NCBI GenBank assembly: GCA_022565075.1
Contig: JADFKG010000044.1
Span: forward strand, 1 to 12,580
Direction: 5' to 3'
DNA from: Chloroflexota bacterium
Lineage (GTDB): Bacteria > Chloroflexota > Dehalococcoidia > SM23-28-2 > RBG-16-64-32
DNA length: 12,580 bases
The notes beneath the pieces were generated by a model. It ran no database searches, was not told the DNA's origin, and worked only from the letters and a program-made list of their open reading frames with translations. Both the position numbers and the translations under genes were made by a program. This document shows, in pieces, positions 6,341-12,411 of the stretch (positions within the stretch are counted from its first letter, which is position 1; the number at the start of each line of letters is the position of its first letter).

Positions 6341-6861
6341 CCCGGCCCGTCGCCTGTCAGGCCGTCCCAGCGCTCCCCCGTGATCCGGCGCACGCCTGCA
6401 TCGCCCGCTTCCTCTGCGAGATCCGCGATCGTGCGATTGAGGACGGGGTGCACAAGGCCCGCTGCGATCTCGGCAAGCGGCACCAGCACAAACGGGCGCT
6501 CGGCCATGAGAGGGTGCGGCACCGTGAGATCGTCCGTCTCGACGATATCGCTGCCGTAGAGGAGCAGGTCGAGGTCGATGAGGCGCGGCGCCCATCTCCT
6601 GGCTTCTGCGGGCCGGCCGATCTGACGTTCGACTGACTGCAAGAAGCGCAAGAGCGGCAGCGGCTCCAGCTCTGTTTCGATACGGCAGGCAGCGTTGTAG
6701 TACGGCGGCCCCTCGCTCCCGTCCAGCGTCACAGCCTCCGTTTCGAACAGCGACGAGACTGCCACGACGCGTTCGCTGCCGCTGATCGCACGCAACGCCG
6801 AGCGCAGGTTGGCCTCGCGGTCGCCGAGGTTGGCGCCGAGGGCGATGTAGACGTCAGCCAC
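6337..6861 (-). CDS. folK: 6-hydroxymethyl-7,8-dihydropterin pyrophosphokinase (HPPK)
   Basis: It transfers pyrophosphate from ATP to 6-hydroxymethyl-dihydropterin, giving the substrate of FolP. The 174-residue protein has the HPPK signature in order: YIALGANLGDREANLRSA at the N-terminus, SSLFETEAV, YYNAACRIET, RRWAPRLIDLDLLLYG and VPHPLMAERPFVLVPLAEI. The RWxPRxxDLDLL segment is the catalytic and Mg2+-binding signature. GTG at 6861 was chosen because it leaves only two residues before the first beta strand, as in homologues; the frame continues upstream inside the thioesterase gene. The overlap with that gene is 8 nt, and no good Shine-Dalgarno sequence is visible, so coupling is likely. The stop overlaps the convergent membrane-protein gene by 4 bp. 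Confidence 0.94.
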   Translation of the reverse strand: MADVYIALGANLGDREANLRSALRAISGSERVVAVSSLFETEAVTLDGSEGPPYYNAACRIETELEPLPLLRFLQSVERQIGRPAEARRWAPRLIDLDLLLYGSDIVETDDLTVPHPLMAERPFVLVPLAEIAAGLVHPVLNRTIADLAEEAGDAGVRRITGERWDGLTGDGPG

Positions 6862-7273
6862 TGCGCTTGGCGAGGATCGCGTAGGTGAACGCTCCCTTCG
6901 CCACAAGGTCGTCCGATCCTCGCCGCCGCACCTCAGCTTCGGCGAACGCCACCGCGCGCCCGACGCGCAGTGTCCGAGCCTCACAGACCAGCTCGTCGCC
7001 AACGCGGGCGCCGGAAAGGAAGCTGACGCTCATATCGACCGTCGCGTGCGGCGTTTCGGCCATCGCCTCCAGGCCGCGGATCGTGACGATGGCGTGCCCG
7101 GTGGCCTCGTCCATGAGCGTCGTGATGACGCCGCCGTGGACGACCCCGTTCGGGTTCATGTGCTTCTCTTCGAGCATCAACGACATCACGCTGACGCCCT
7201 CGTCAAACGAGTCGATCGTCCCACCGAGCATCTCCATGATCCCGCTGGTTGGTGCATCTGATGGATCCCTCAC
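6854..7273 (-). CDS. PaaI-type hotdog-fold thioesterase
   Basis: The 139-residue protein is a single hotdog domain. The PaaI/4HBT signature is present: NPNGVVHGGVITTLMDEATGHAI, with His46-Gly-Gly and the acidic pair Asp55-Glu56 on the central helix. A later ATVDMSVSFLSGARVGDELVCEA strand pair, followed by VGRAVAFAEAEVRR, is also typical. Such enzymes hydrolyse acyl-CoA thioesters; the substrate cannot be told from sequence. GTG at 7273 overlaps the folP stop as GTGA, and AAGGAGGAG lies just upstream. The gene is embedded between folP and folK with both junctions overlapping, where many bacteria carry folB. It is not FolB, which has a tunnelling fold and other motifs. Whether it serves folate synthesis is unknown. 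Confidence 0.9.
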   Translation of the reverse strand: MRDPSDAPTSGIMEMLGGTIDSFDEGVSVMSLMLEEKHMNPNGVVHGGVITTLMDEATGHAIVTIRGLEAMAETPHATVDMSVSFLSGARVGDELVCEARTLRVGRAVAFAEAEVRRRGSDDLVAKGAFTYAILAKRSG

Positions 7274-8127
7274 TTCTCCTCCTTCCAGCCGCGCACGATG
7301 GCGTCGGCCATGCGCGCGACGCGCGACATCTCCTTAACGTCGTGCACGCGCACGATGTCGGCCCCGCCCGCGACGGAGATGGCGACCGTCGCCGCTGTGC
7401 CCTCGAGTCGTTCCTCAGCCGGCAACCCACCGAGCACGGCGCCGATCGTCGACTTGCGCGACGTGCCGATGAGGAGCGGCCGGCCAACGACCCGCAGCTC
7501 CCCCAGACGGCGGAGCATCTCCAACGCCTGCTCGTTCGTCCAGCCGAAGTTGAAGCCGGGGTCGAGGATCACGCGCTCCTCCGGCAGTCCGGCCTCGCGG
7601 GCGATGCGCAGGCTTTCGAGCCAGCCCTCGATGACGTTACCGATCGTGTCTTTGAACTCGCGGCCGCGCTGGTAGTGCATCGCTACGACCGGCACGCCAG
7701 CCTTCGCGACGACGCCCGCCAGCGCGGGCTCGCGGCGGAAGCCGTAAACGTCGTTCACGAGCGCGGCTCCGGCTTCGATCGCCGCCTTCGCAACGTCCGC
7801 CTTGTACGTATCGATGCTCACCGGCACGTCCAGCTCTCGCGCCAGCCGCTCGACGACGGGAATCGTGCGCCGCAGCTCCTCCTCCGCGTCGATCTCCTCG
7901 GCGCCGGGCCGCGTCGACTCGCCGCCGACGTCGATCATGTCGGCTCCGTCCTCGCACATGCGGACCGCCAGCCGGACCGCCGCGTCGACGTCCGTGCCGA
8001 CGCCGTCGCCGGAGAACGAGTCGGGCGTGACGTTGAGGATGCCCATGACGTACGTACGCTCACCCCAGGCGAACTGGCGCCCACCGATGGTGATCGGCGC
8101 CGGCTGATGCTGCGTCGCGGCCTGCAT
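7270..8127 (-). CDS. folP: Dihydropteroate synthase
   Basis: It condenses 6-hydroxymethyl-dihydropterin pyrophosphate with p-aminobenzoate to give dihydropteroate; this enzyme is the sulfonamide target. The 285-residue TIM barrel shows the full signature: MGILNVTPDSFSGDG (28-42), DVGGESTRPGA (66-76), SIDTYKADVA (104-113), NDVYGF (125-130), MHYQRG (150-155), LDPGFNFGWT and LIGTSRKSTIGAVLG. It ends RVHDVKEMSRVARMADAI. MHYQRG replaces the common MHxxGxP, a modest change. The ATG at 8127 leaves an N-terminal extension of about 20 residues before the first strand, with weak AGGG five bases upstream. It is divergent from the sulfurtransferase gene across 51 bp and is followed by overlapping thioesterase and folK genes. 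Confidence 0.96.
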   Translation of the reverse strand: MQAATQHQPAPITIGGRQFAWGERTYVMGILNVTPDSFSGDGVGTDVDAAVRLAVRMCEDGADMIDVGGESTRPGAEEIDAEEELRRTIPVVERLARELDVPVSIDTYKADVAKAAIEAGAALVNDVYGFRREPALAGVVAKAGVPVVAMHYQRGREFKDTIGNVIEGWLESLRIAREAGLPEERVILDPGFNFGWTNEQALEMLRRLGELRVVGRPLLIGTSRKSTIGAVLGGLPAEERLEGTAATVAISVAGGADIVRVHDVKEMSRVARMADAIVRGWKEEK

Positions 8128-8140
8128 GACAGCCCTAGCC

Positions 8141-8146
8141 TATAAT
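8141..8146 (+). promoter_or_regulatory. Candidate -10 box for the sulfurtransferase gene
   Basis: A perfect TATAAT lies 32 bases before the ATG at 8179, in a 51 bp divergent gap. No convincing -35 hexamer sits 16-18 bases upstream, so any promoter here is weak or needs an activator. The reverse strand of the same bases gives a poor -10 for folP. Confidence 0.4.
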
Positions 8147-8178
8147 GCGAACCACCCCGAGACGCAACCGAGGCACCC

Positions 8179-9030
8179 ATGACCGCCTACCCGAACCCGG
8201 ACATCCTGGCCGAAACGGACTGGCTCGCCGAGCACATCGGCGACCCGGGCGTGCTTGTCGTTGACTGCGACGAGTTCCCGGCCTTCATGCGCCTGCACAT
8301 CGATGGCGCCGTCGGCCTGCGCACGCACCACTACTTCAAGGCGACCGGTGATTCGGCGTCGGGACCGGGCATCGGCACCCACATCATGGACCCGGAGAGT
8401 TTCGCCGAAACGATGTCACGGCACGGCATCGGGGACGATACGCAGGTCGTCGCCTACGACAACATGGGTGGGCTGTACGCGGCGCGGCTGTGGTGGGCGC
8501 TCGACTACCACGGCCATTCGAAGTGCCGCGTGCTCAACGGCGGCTTCCGCAAGTGGTACGAAGAAGGCCGCCCCGTCTCGATGGAGATGCGACACGTCGA
8601 GCGCGCGCAGTTCACCGTCCGCGGCGTGCGAGATGACACCTGCGCGCGGCTGGACGACGTGCGAGCCGCGATCGACGACGACGACACGGTGATCTGGGAC
8701 GTCCGGGCGAAGGGCGAACACACGGGCGAGGACCAGCGGGCGAACAAGCACGGGGGCCACATACCCGGCGCCGCGCACCTCGAATGGCTGGACATGACGG
8801 TCTCGCCGCCGGTCCGCTCCGGGCTACTGCTGCCGCCGGACGAGATCAGCCGCAAGCTGGCAGGCGCCGGGATCGTGCCGGAAAAACGGGTGATCACGCA
8901 CTGCCAGGCGGGCATTCGCGCCGCGCAGGCCGCGTTCGTCCTGCGCCTGATGGGCTACCCGCGCGCGCTCAACTACGACGCCTCGTGGGAAGAGTGGGGC
9001 AACCGCGACGACACGCCGATCGTGACGTAG
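8179..9030 (+). CDS. Sulfurtransferase with two rhodanese domains
   Basis: The 283-residue protein has the tandem-rhodanese build of thiosulfate and 3-mercaptopyruvate sulfurtransferases, which move sulfane sulfur to cyanide or other thiophilic acceptors in the cytosol. The inactive N-terminal domain (about 8-135) contains VVDC at 27-30, the MDPESFAETMSRHGIGDDTQVV region and YDNMGGLYAARLWWAL. The catalytic C-terminal domain (about 150-283) has WDVRAKGEHTG, GHIPGAAHLEW and the active-site loop HCQAGIRAAQ with Cys242. CQAGIR is nearer the thiosulfate type than the CGSGVT loop of mercaptopyruvate enzymes, but substrate calls from this loop are uncertain. The ATG is preceded by GAGG with five bases of spacing. 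It is monocistronic and converges on the amidase gene. Confidence 0.92.
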   Translation: MTAYPNPDILAETDWLAEHIGDPGVLVVDCDEFPAFMRLHIDGAVGLRTHHYFKATGDSASGPGIGTHIMDPESFAETMSRHGIGDDTQVVAYDNMGGLYAARLWWALDYHGHSKCRVLNGGFRKWYEEGRPVSMEMRHVERAQFTVRGVRDDTCARLDDVRAAIDDDDTVIWDVRAKGEHTGEDQRANKHGGHIPGAAHLEWLDMTVSPPVRSGLLLPPDEISRKLAGAGIVPEKRVITHCQAGIRAAQAAFVLRLMGYPRALNYDASWEEWGNRDDTPIVT

Positions 9031-9087
9031 GCGAATGTCGACGAAGAGACGGAAGCAGCCGATCCCCCGGCACGCGCCTGACCGTGC
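9031..9087. other. Convergent intergenic gap
   Basis: These 57 bases separate two convergent stops. A short GCACG/CGTGC stem (9070-9074 with 9083-9087) abuts the amidase stop but has no T-run, so I do not call a terminator. Confidence 0.3.
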
Positions 9088-10494
9088 TCAGAGCGGCGGG
9101 CGGCGGCTGTGCCAGTCCGTAGCGCTCTCGTAGGCGTGCGCCGCGCGCATGACGGTCGCCTCGTCGAACCAGCGGCCGGCCAGCTGCAGACCGATCGGCA
9201 GACCGTCGCCGGTGAAGCCGCAGGGCACCGAAATCGCCGGCGTGCCCAGCAGGTTGAACGGGTTCGTGTTGCGGATCAGGCTGAGCGTCGTCGATAGATC
9301 GCTCTGATCGATCGGCCGCGCGGCGACCATCGTCGTCGCCGTCGCCACCAGGTCGATCTCGCCGAACACGTCTTCGCGCCACGCCTCGACGAGGGTCTCG
9401 CGGAAGCGTAGCGCCTGAATGTAGTCCGCCGCCGGGTAGGCCGCGCCCAGCTGCAGCCGGTAACGCACGTCCTCGCCGATATCCTCGGGCCGCTCTCGCA
9501 TCGCGGCCCGGTGGAACGTGAACGCCTCGGGCAGCATAATCGCGGCGATCGCGCCCGGCATCTCGTCCGTGTGGGGCGGCGAGAACTCGCTCACCTCCGC
9601 GCCGAGACTTTCGAGCTGGCGCACGGCCGCCCGGAACGCCTCTTCGACCTCCGCGTCGACGCCCTCGCCGAAGTAGCGGTCGGGGACGCCGATGCGAAGG
9701 CCCCGGACGCCGTCGCCGAGCGTCGCCCCGTAGTCCGGAACGTCGGCCCGGTGCGAGGCCGGATCGCCTGCGTCGTGGCCGGCGATCGCCCGCAGAACGA
9801 TGGCGGCGTCCTCGACGTTGCGGGTCAGGGGGCCAGCGTGGTCGAGCGACGAGCTGAGCGGCAACAAGCCGCGGCGACTGACGCGGCCGAACGTCGGCTT
9901 GATGCCGGTGAGGCCGCAGAGGGCAGCCGGGATGCGGATGCTGCCGCCGGTGTCGCTGCCCATTCCGGCGAAGCAGAGGCCGGCCGCCACAGCCGCGCCC
10001 GCGCCGGAGCTGGAACCGCCGGTGATATGGCCGGTGTTCCAGGGGTTCCGCGCCGGGCCCGTGTGCGGGTTGATACCCGTGGCGCCCAGCGCGATCTCGT
10101 GCAAGTTGAGCGTGCCCAGGACGATCGCGCCCGCCGCCCGCAGACGCCGCGTCACCTCTGAGTCCTCCTCCGAGACGACGTCGTGGAAGATCAGCGACGC
10201 CGCGGTCATCGGAGCGCCTGCCACGGCGAAGATGTCCTTGAGCGCGACCGGGATGCCGTGCAGCGGCCCACGATACCCACCGTTGGCGATCTCGTCGGCG
10301 GCTTCGCGGGCGGCGGCGCGCGCTTCGCCGGCGAGCACGGTGATGAAGGCGTTGAGCCGCCCGTCCAGCGCCTCCACTCGCGCGAGACAGGCGTCCACAA
10401 GGTCGACGGGGGAGAGTTCGCGCCGCTCGATCAGCCGCGCCGCCGCGGCGATCGAGAGCCAGTGCAGGTCAGTTGCCATGGATCCGTTGGCCAT
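9088..10494 (-). CDS. Amidase-signature family hydrolase
   Basis: The 468-residue protein has the amidase-signature core with the complete Ser-cisSer-Lys triad: Lys86 in GIPVALKDIF, Ser161 in HITGGSSSGAG, and the nucleophile Ser185 in GSDTGGSIRIPAALCG. TGIKPTFGRVSRRG follows, and the C-terminus has NTNPFNLLGTPAISVPCGF and LPIGLQLAGRWFDE. The family includes amidases, indoleacetamide and allophanate hydrolases, and GatA. It is annotated as GatA-like by many pipelines, but gatB and gatC are not in this window and the gene stands alone, so a hydrolytic amidase of unknown substrate is more likely. The start may be ATG 10494 or ATG 10479 (MATDLHWLSI); neither has a strong Shine-Dalgarno sequence. 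Both overlap a small upstream ORF, compatible with coupling. Confidence 0.93.
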   Translation of the reverse strand: MANGSMATDLHWLSIAAAARLIERRELSPVDLVDACLARVEALDGRLNAFITVLAGEARAAAREAADEIANGGYRGPLHGIPVALKDIFAVAGAPMTAASLIFHDVVSEEDSEVTRRLRAAGAIVLGTLNLHEIALGATGINPHTGPARNPWNTGHITGGSSSGAGAAVAAGLCFAGMGSDTGGSIRIPAALCGLTGIKPTFGRVSRRGLLPLSSSLDHAGPLTRNVEDAAIVLRAIAGHDAGDPASHRADVPDYGATLGDGVRGLRIGVPDRYFGEGVDAEVEEAFRAAVRQLESLGAEVSEFSPPHTDEMPGAIAAIMLPEAFTFHRAAMRERPEDIGEDVRYRLQLGAAYPAADYIQALRFRETLVEAWREDVFGEIDLVATATTMVAARPIDQSDLSTTLSLIRNTNPFNLLGTPAISVPCGFTGDGLPIGLQLAGRWFDEATVMRAAHAYESATDWHSRRPPL

Positions 10495-10600
10495 CGACTG
10501 GCGGAGGAACCCACACGGACGGCGGGCCGCGCTGTCCCGTTACGAGGGTCACGACCGCGGCGGCCAAACGAACGTCCTCGCGGGTGATCTGCTGGTCCAT
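10469..10600 (-). CDS. Possible 43-residue small ORF overlapping the amidase start
   Basis: The ORF runs ATG (10600) to TGA (10469), encoding MDQQITREDVRLAAAVVTLV followed by a Pro-rich end, WVPPPVDG and RIHGN. I recognise no family. Support: it fills the GC-rich stretch between the amidase and the AT-rich control region, whose edge falls at its start codon. It also overlaps the amidase start, by 11 nt if ATG 10479 is used and 26 nt if ATG 10494 is used. An ITREDVRLAAAV helix looks protein-like. Against: there is no Shine-Dalgarno sequence, though a TAATTT box (10608-10613) could give a near-leaderless message. Confidence 0.45.
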   Translation of the reverse strand: MDQQITREDVRLAAAVVTLVTGQRGPPSVWVPPPVDGQRIHGN

Positions 10601-10624
10601 GGTGACAAAATTAGCAGCAAAATG

Positions 10625-10655
10625 TTGACACCGAAAGCTTGTGCGGGCCGATAAT
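10625..10655 (+). promoter_or_regulatory. Upstream tandem promoter P2 (candidate)
   Basis: A perfect TTGACA (10625-10630) is followed after 19 bases by GATAAT (10650-10655), five of six matches. The spacer is longer than optimal. Transcription would start near 10662, inside the inverted repeat described separately. Confidence 0.45.
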
Positions 10656-10661
10656 AGGCAA

Positions 10662-10689
10662 AAGCATAAGCATTTTACGCGTTATGCTT
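10662..10689. repeat. 8 bp perfect inverted repeat, candidate operator
   Basis: AAGCATAA (10662-10669) and TTATGCTT (10682-10689) are perfect reverse complements separated by 12 bases. The half-site centres are 20 bp apart, about two helical turns, as expected for a dimeric regulator. The right half overlaps the -35 box TTGACA. AAGCAT is also repeated directly at 10662-10673. The protein that binds it is unknown. Confidence 0.55.
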
Positions 10690-10715
10690 GACACTGGTAC
10701 CCGGCAAGCTATAAC
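10688..10715 (+). promoter_or_regulatory. Main sigma70-type promoter P1 for the 10807 membrane protein
   Basis: A perfect TTGACA (10688-10693) and TATAAC (10710-10715, five of six) are 16 bases apart, the best promoter pair in the window. The predicted start is near 10722, leaving a leader of about 85 bases. The -35 box is overlapped by an inverted repeat. Confidence 0.72.
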
Positions 10716-10728
10716 TTGCGGTGAGAAC

Positions 10729-10747
10729 GAAAACACATATGTTTTTC
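10729..10747. repeat. ACATATGT-centred palindrome, possible second operator
   Basis: The eight-base palindrome ACATATGT is flanked by GAAAA on the left and TTTTC on the right, with one extra C breaking symmetry. It lies just downstream of the predicted start of transcription, where a repressor could block elongation. As RNA it would have no loop, so a DNA site is more likely. Confidence 0.4.
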
Positions 10748-10749
10748 AC

Positions 10750-10800
10750 TTCCGGAAACGCACCGGAGCCTATTGGCGAAGGCGACCTCCGCCAAAGGAG
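10750..10800 (+). promoter_or_regulatory. Two leader hairpins ending at the Shine-Dalgarno sequence
   Basis: The first stem is TTCCGG (10750-10755) with CCGGAG (10763-10768), including one G-T pair and a seven-base loop. The second is TTGGCG (10773-10778) with CGCCAA (10790-10795), perfect, with an 11-base loop. Its 3' arm shares two bases with the AAAGGAG ribosome site (10794-10800), so it could affect ribosome access. Confidence 0.4.
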
Positions 10801-10806
10801 TCTCTC

Positions 10807-11331
10807 ATGAGCGTGAACATCCAGGAGCAGTTCCAGAAGTTGGGCCTCGGAGAGAAGATCATTCTCATCGCGGGCCCTTTGCTCTTTATCGTCAGCTTTC
10901 TGCCGTGGTACAGCATCTCCTTCGAAGCGTTTGGCTTCAGCGAAAGCATCACCCGCAGCGCCTGGCAATCGCCCGGTGCAATCTGGTCGATGCTGGCCGT
11001 GTTTATTGGCCTTGTCATGACCGGCCTCATCGCCGCAGTCAGGTTCGGGAACGTGAAGCTTCCCGAGATGCCTCAGGGAGTGACCTGGGGCCGGATCATG
11101 CTGGGCCTGGGTTCTGCCTCTGCGCTGCTCGTCGTGATCAAGCTCATCAGCGAGTCGAGTTTCCTGGGCTTCGGCTTCTACATCGGGATTATCTTGGTCA
11201 TCGCGCTGGCCGCCGGCGGATTCCTGACGTTCCAGGAAGAGAAGCGGGGCGGACGCGCAGACGCCGGCCCGGCTGGCGGAGGCACCGAGCCGCCTGGAGG
11301 CGGGGGAGCAGACGCCGGTCCATCGATTTAG
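10807..11331 (+). CDS. Four-span membrane protein with Gly/Pro-rich tail
   Basis: The 174-residue protein belongs to no family I can name. After a polar, helix-prone N-terminus (MSVNIQEQFQKLGLGEK) come four hydrophobic spans: about 18-37 (ending FLPWYS), 57-78, 95-113 and 119-138. The first span ends in LPWY, a pattern seen in small actinobacterial and chloroflexal membrane proteins of unknown role. The tail (about 141-174) is low complexity, Gly/Pro/Ala-rich with ADAGP twice, probably cytosolic and disordered. The ATG has AAAGGAG six bases upstream; the frame is open further upstream only through the noncoding leader. It has the strongest promoter in the window and several candidate control elements, and is followed by a second membrane-protein gene. 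Confidence 0.85.
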   Translation: MSVNIQEQFQKLGLGEKIILIAGPLLFIVSFLPWYSISFEAFGFSESITRSAWQSPGAIWSMLAVFIGLVMTGLIAAVRFGNVKLPEMPQGVTWGRIMLGLGSASALLVVIKLISESSFLGFGFYIGIILVIALAAGGFLTFQEEKRGGRADAGPAGGGTEPPGGGGADAGPSI

Positions 11332-11367
11332 CGTCCGCGGCGGGCGGGATCAGAACCAGCAAATGAT

Positions 11368-11405
11368 ACCTGCCATTTCGCGATGGCACGGGTGGCAGGT
11401 TGTTT
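11368..11405 (+). terminator. Hairpin with alternative fold, possible terminator or attenuator
   Basis: ACCTGCCA (11368-11375) pairs perfectly with TGGCAGGT (11393-11400), followed by a short TTGTTT. A competing hairpin, TGCCAT (11371-11376) with ATGGCA (11383-11388), has a short loop (TTCGCG). Both use the same left arm, so they exclude each other. The weak T-run makes termination partial at best. Confidence 0.5.
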
Positions 11406-11419
11406 AGCGGAGGGCGCAA

Positions 11420-12004
11420 ATGACGAGCGATCTTATCCTCTCCCGACTCCGCCGCATGATCATGCTGGACACGACCGTGTTCCCGGAGGTGCGCGACGAT
11501 CGTAGCTTCACGTCGATCGTGGCCGGTCTCGCTGTCGGCGCCGTCTTCCTGGCTGGGCTGGGCGCTTTCCTCTACGGCCAGACGGTGCTGCCGTTCACGC
11601 CGGACAACTGGTTCCTGGAGACGGCCATCATGGGCAGCATCTTCACGATCATCCTGCTGTCGGCATCGATCGCGCTGACGTACGTCGTGCTGGCGGAGAT
11701 CTTCAAGGTGCCGGTCACGCCTGACGGGCTGGGGCGAGTGATGGCGCTGTGCTACACGGTCTATGCGCTCAGCTTTTTCGTCTTCCTGCCGGAGGTCGGC
11801 TTCACCTTCGGCATGCTGTCGATCGCCGCGATGTTCTACTACACGGTGAGTGGGGTGCGGGCCGCCGCCCCGGAGGCGAGCGCCGGTGCCGCCGTGCTGT
11901 CCGTCGGCGCAGGGTTCGTGCTCTGGATCACCGTGATGGCGCTGATATCAGACCCGGGCGACAACTTCTTCAACGGCCCCTTCGTCTACAGCATCGGCGA
12001 CTAA
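11420..12004 (+). CDS. Five-span membrane protein, possibly Yip1-like
   Basis: The 194-residue protein starts with an amphipathic, basic stretch (SRLRRMIMLDTTVFPEVRDD) typical of the segment before Yip1-domain membrane proteins. Hydrophobic spans follow at about 33-52, 68-94, 107-124, 126-146 and 156-177. Conserved-looking turns include a TPDNW motif after span 1 and VPVTPDGLGRV after span 2. The Yip1 link is a judgement from layout, not from a decisive motif, and no function follows from it. The ATG has GGAGGG five bases upstream. It lies 88 bp after the other membrane gene, beyond the switchable hairpin, with no separate promoter that I can see. Its TAA stop overlaps the stop of the convergent JAMM gene by 4 bp. 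Confidence 0.82.
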   Translation: MTSDLILSRLRRMIMLDTTVFPEVRDDRSFTSIVAGLAVGAVFLAGLGAFLYGQTVLPFTPDNWFLETAIMGSIFTIILLSASIALTYVVLAEIFKVPVTPDGLGRVMALCYTVYALSFFVFLPEVGFTFGMLSIAAMFYYTVSGVRAAAPEASAGAAVLSVGAGFVLWITVMALISDPGDNFFNGPFVYSIGD

Positions 12005-12411
12005 GAGGACGGGTCGTCGCCTGTCGGCACTTCGCTGATCTCGCCGTCCGTGATGCGGAAAGCGCGCACCACCGGGTTTTCCTGGTCCTCCAGCGACACC
12101 AGCACGTAGTAAGGGTCCGGCCAGTTGGTCGCCAGGCGCACGTCCGTCGGCGAAGGGTAGGCCTCGCTGCGCGTGTGTGAGTGGTAGACGGCCAGGAAGT
12201 CCCAGCCGTTGTCGTCGATGTCGTGCAGGAAACGCAACAGCTCGCGGTCGTCCACCCGGTAGCGGAACTCGCTGTCCTCGGAGTTCGTCGCGCGAACGAC
12301 CTTAACGGTCTTCCCGTCCACGCCGGCCAGCATTCCGCAGCACTCCTTGGGGAACTGCTCGCGCGCGTGGGCGATCATCTGCTCCCGGACGTCGTCACTT
12401 AGCGGCAGCAT
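12001..12411 (-). CDS. JAMM/MPN+ metalloprotease (Mov34/MPN/PAD-1 family)
   Basis: The 136-residue protein is a stand-alone JAMM domain with every catalytic residue: Glu23 in FPKECCGML and the full H-S-H-x7-S-x2-D motif at 77-90 (His77, His79, Ser87, Asp90). Such zinc enzymes cut isopeptide or peptide bonds next to ubiquitin-like tails. Bacterial relatives of this size include Mec of Mycobacterium, which releases cysteine from the sulfur carrier CysO, and proteases that trim ThiS/MoaD-type carriers. No carrier protein or E1-like enzyme is visible in this window, so the substrate is unknown. ATG 12411 overlaps the upstream stop as TGATG, giving tight coupling. Its own TAG overlaps the convergent gene's stop. 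Confidence 0.93.
   Translation of the reverse strand: MLPLSDDVREQMIAHAREQFPKECCGMLAGVDGKTVKVVRATNSEDSEFRYRVDDRELLRFLHDIDDNGWDFLAVYHSHTRSEAYPSPTDVRLATNWPDPYYVLVSLEDQENPVVRAFRITDGEISEVPTGDDPSS

Noticed and set aside
5828..6595. N-terminal extension of the minus-strand membrane protein upstream of 5827
   Set aside because: The open frame runs antisense through the Trm112 and small membrane genes and its translation is Arg/Gly/His-rich without protein character; the true protein begins at MSETRR.
9070..9087. Terminator between the sulfurtransferase and the amidase
   Set aside because: The stem has only five pairs and no T-run on either strand.
9088..10494. GatA subunit of the Glu/Asp-tRNA amidotransferase
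   Set aside because: The amidase triad alone does not distinguish GatA; no gatB or gatC lies nearby, so the specific name is not supported.
10662..10689. Inverted repeat as a transcription terminator
   Set aside because: It lies upstream of both divergent genes, has a 12-base spacer and no T-run, and overlaps a -35 box, so a protein-binding site fits better.
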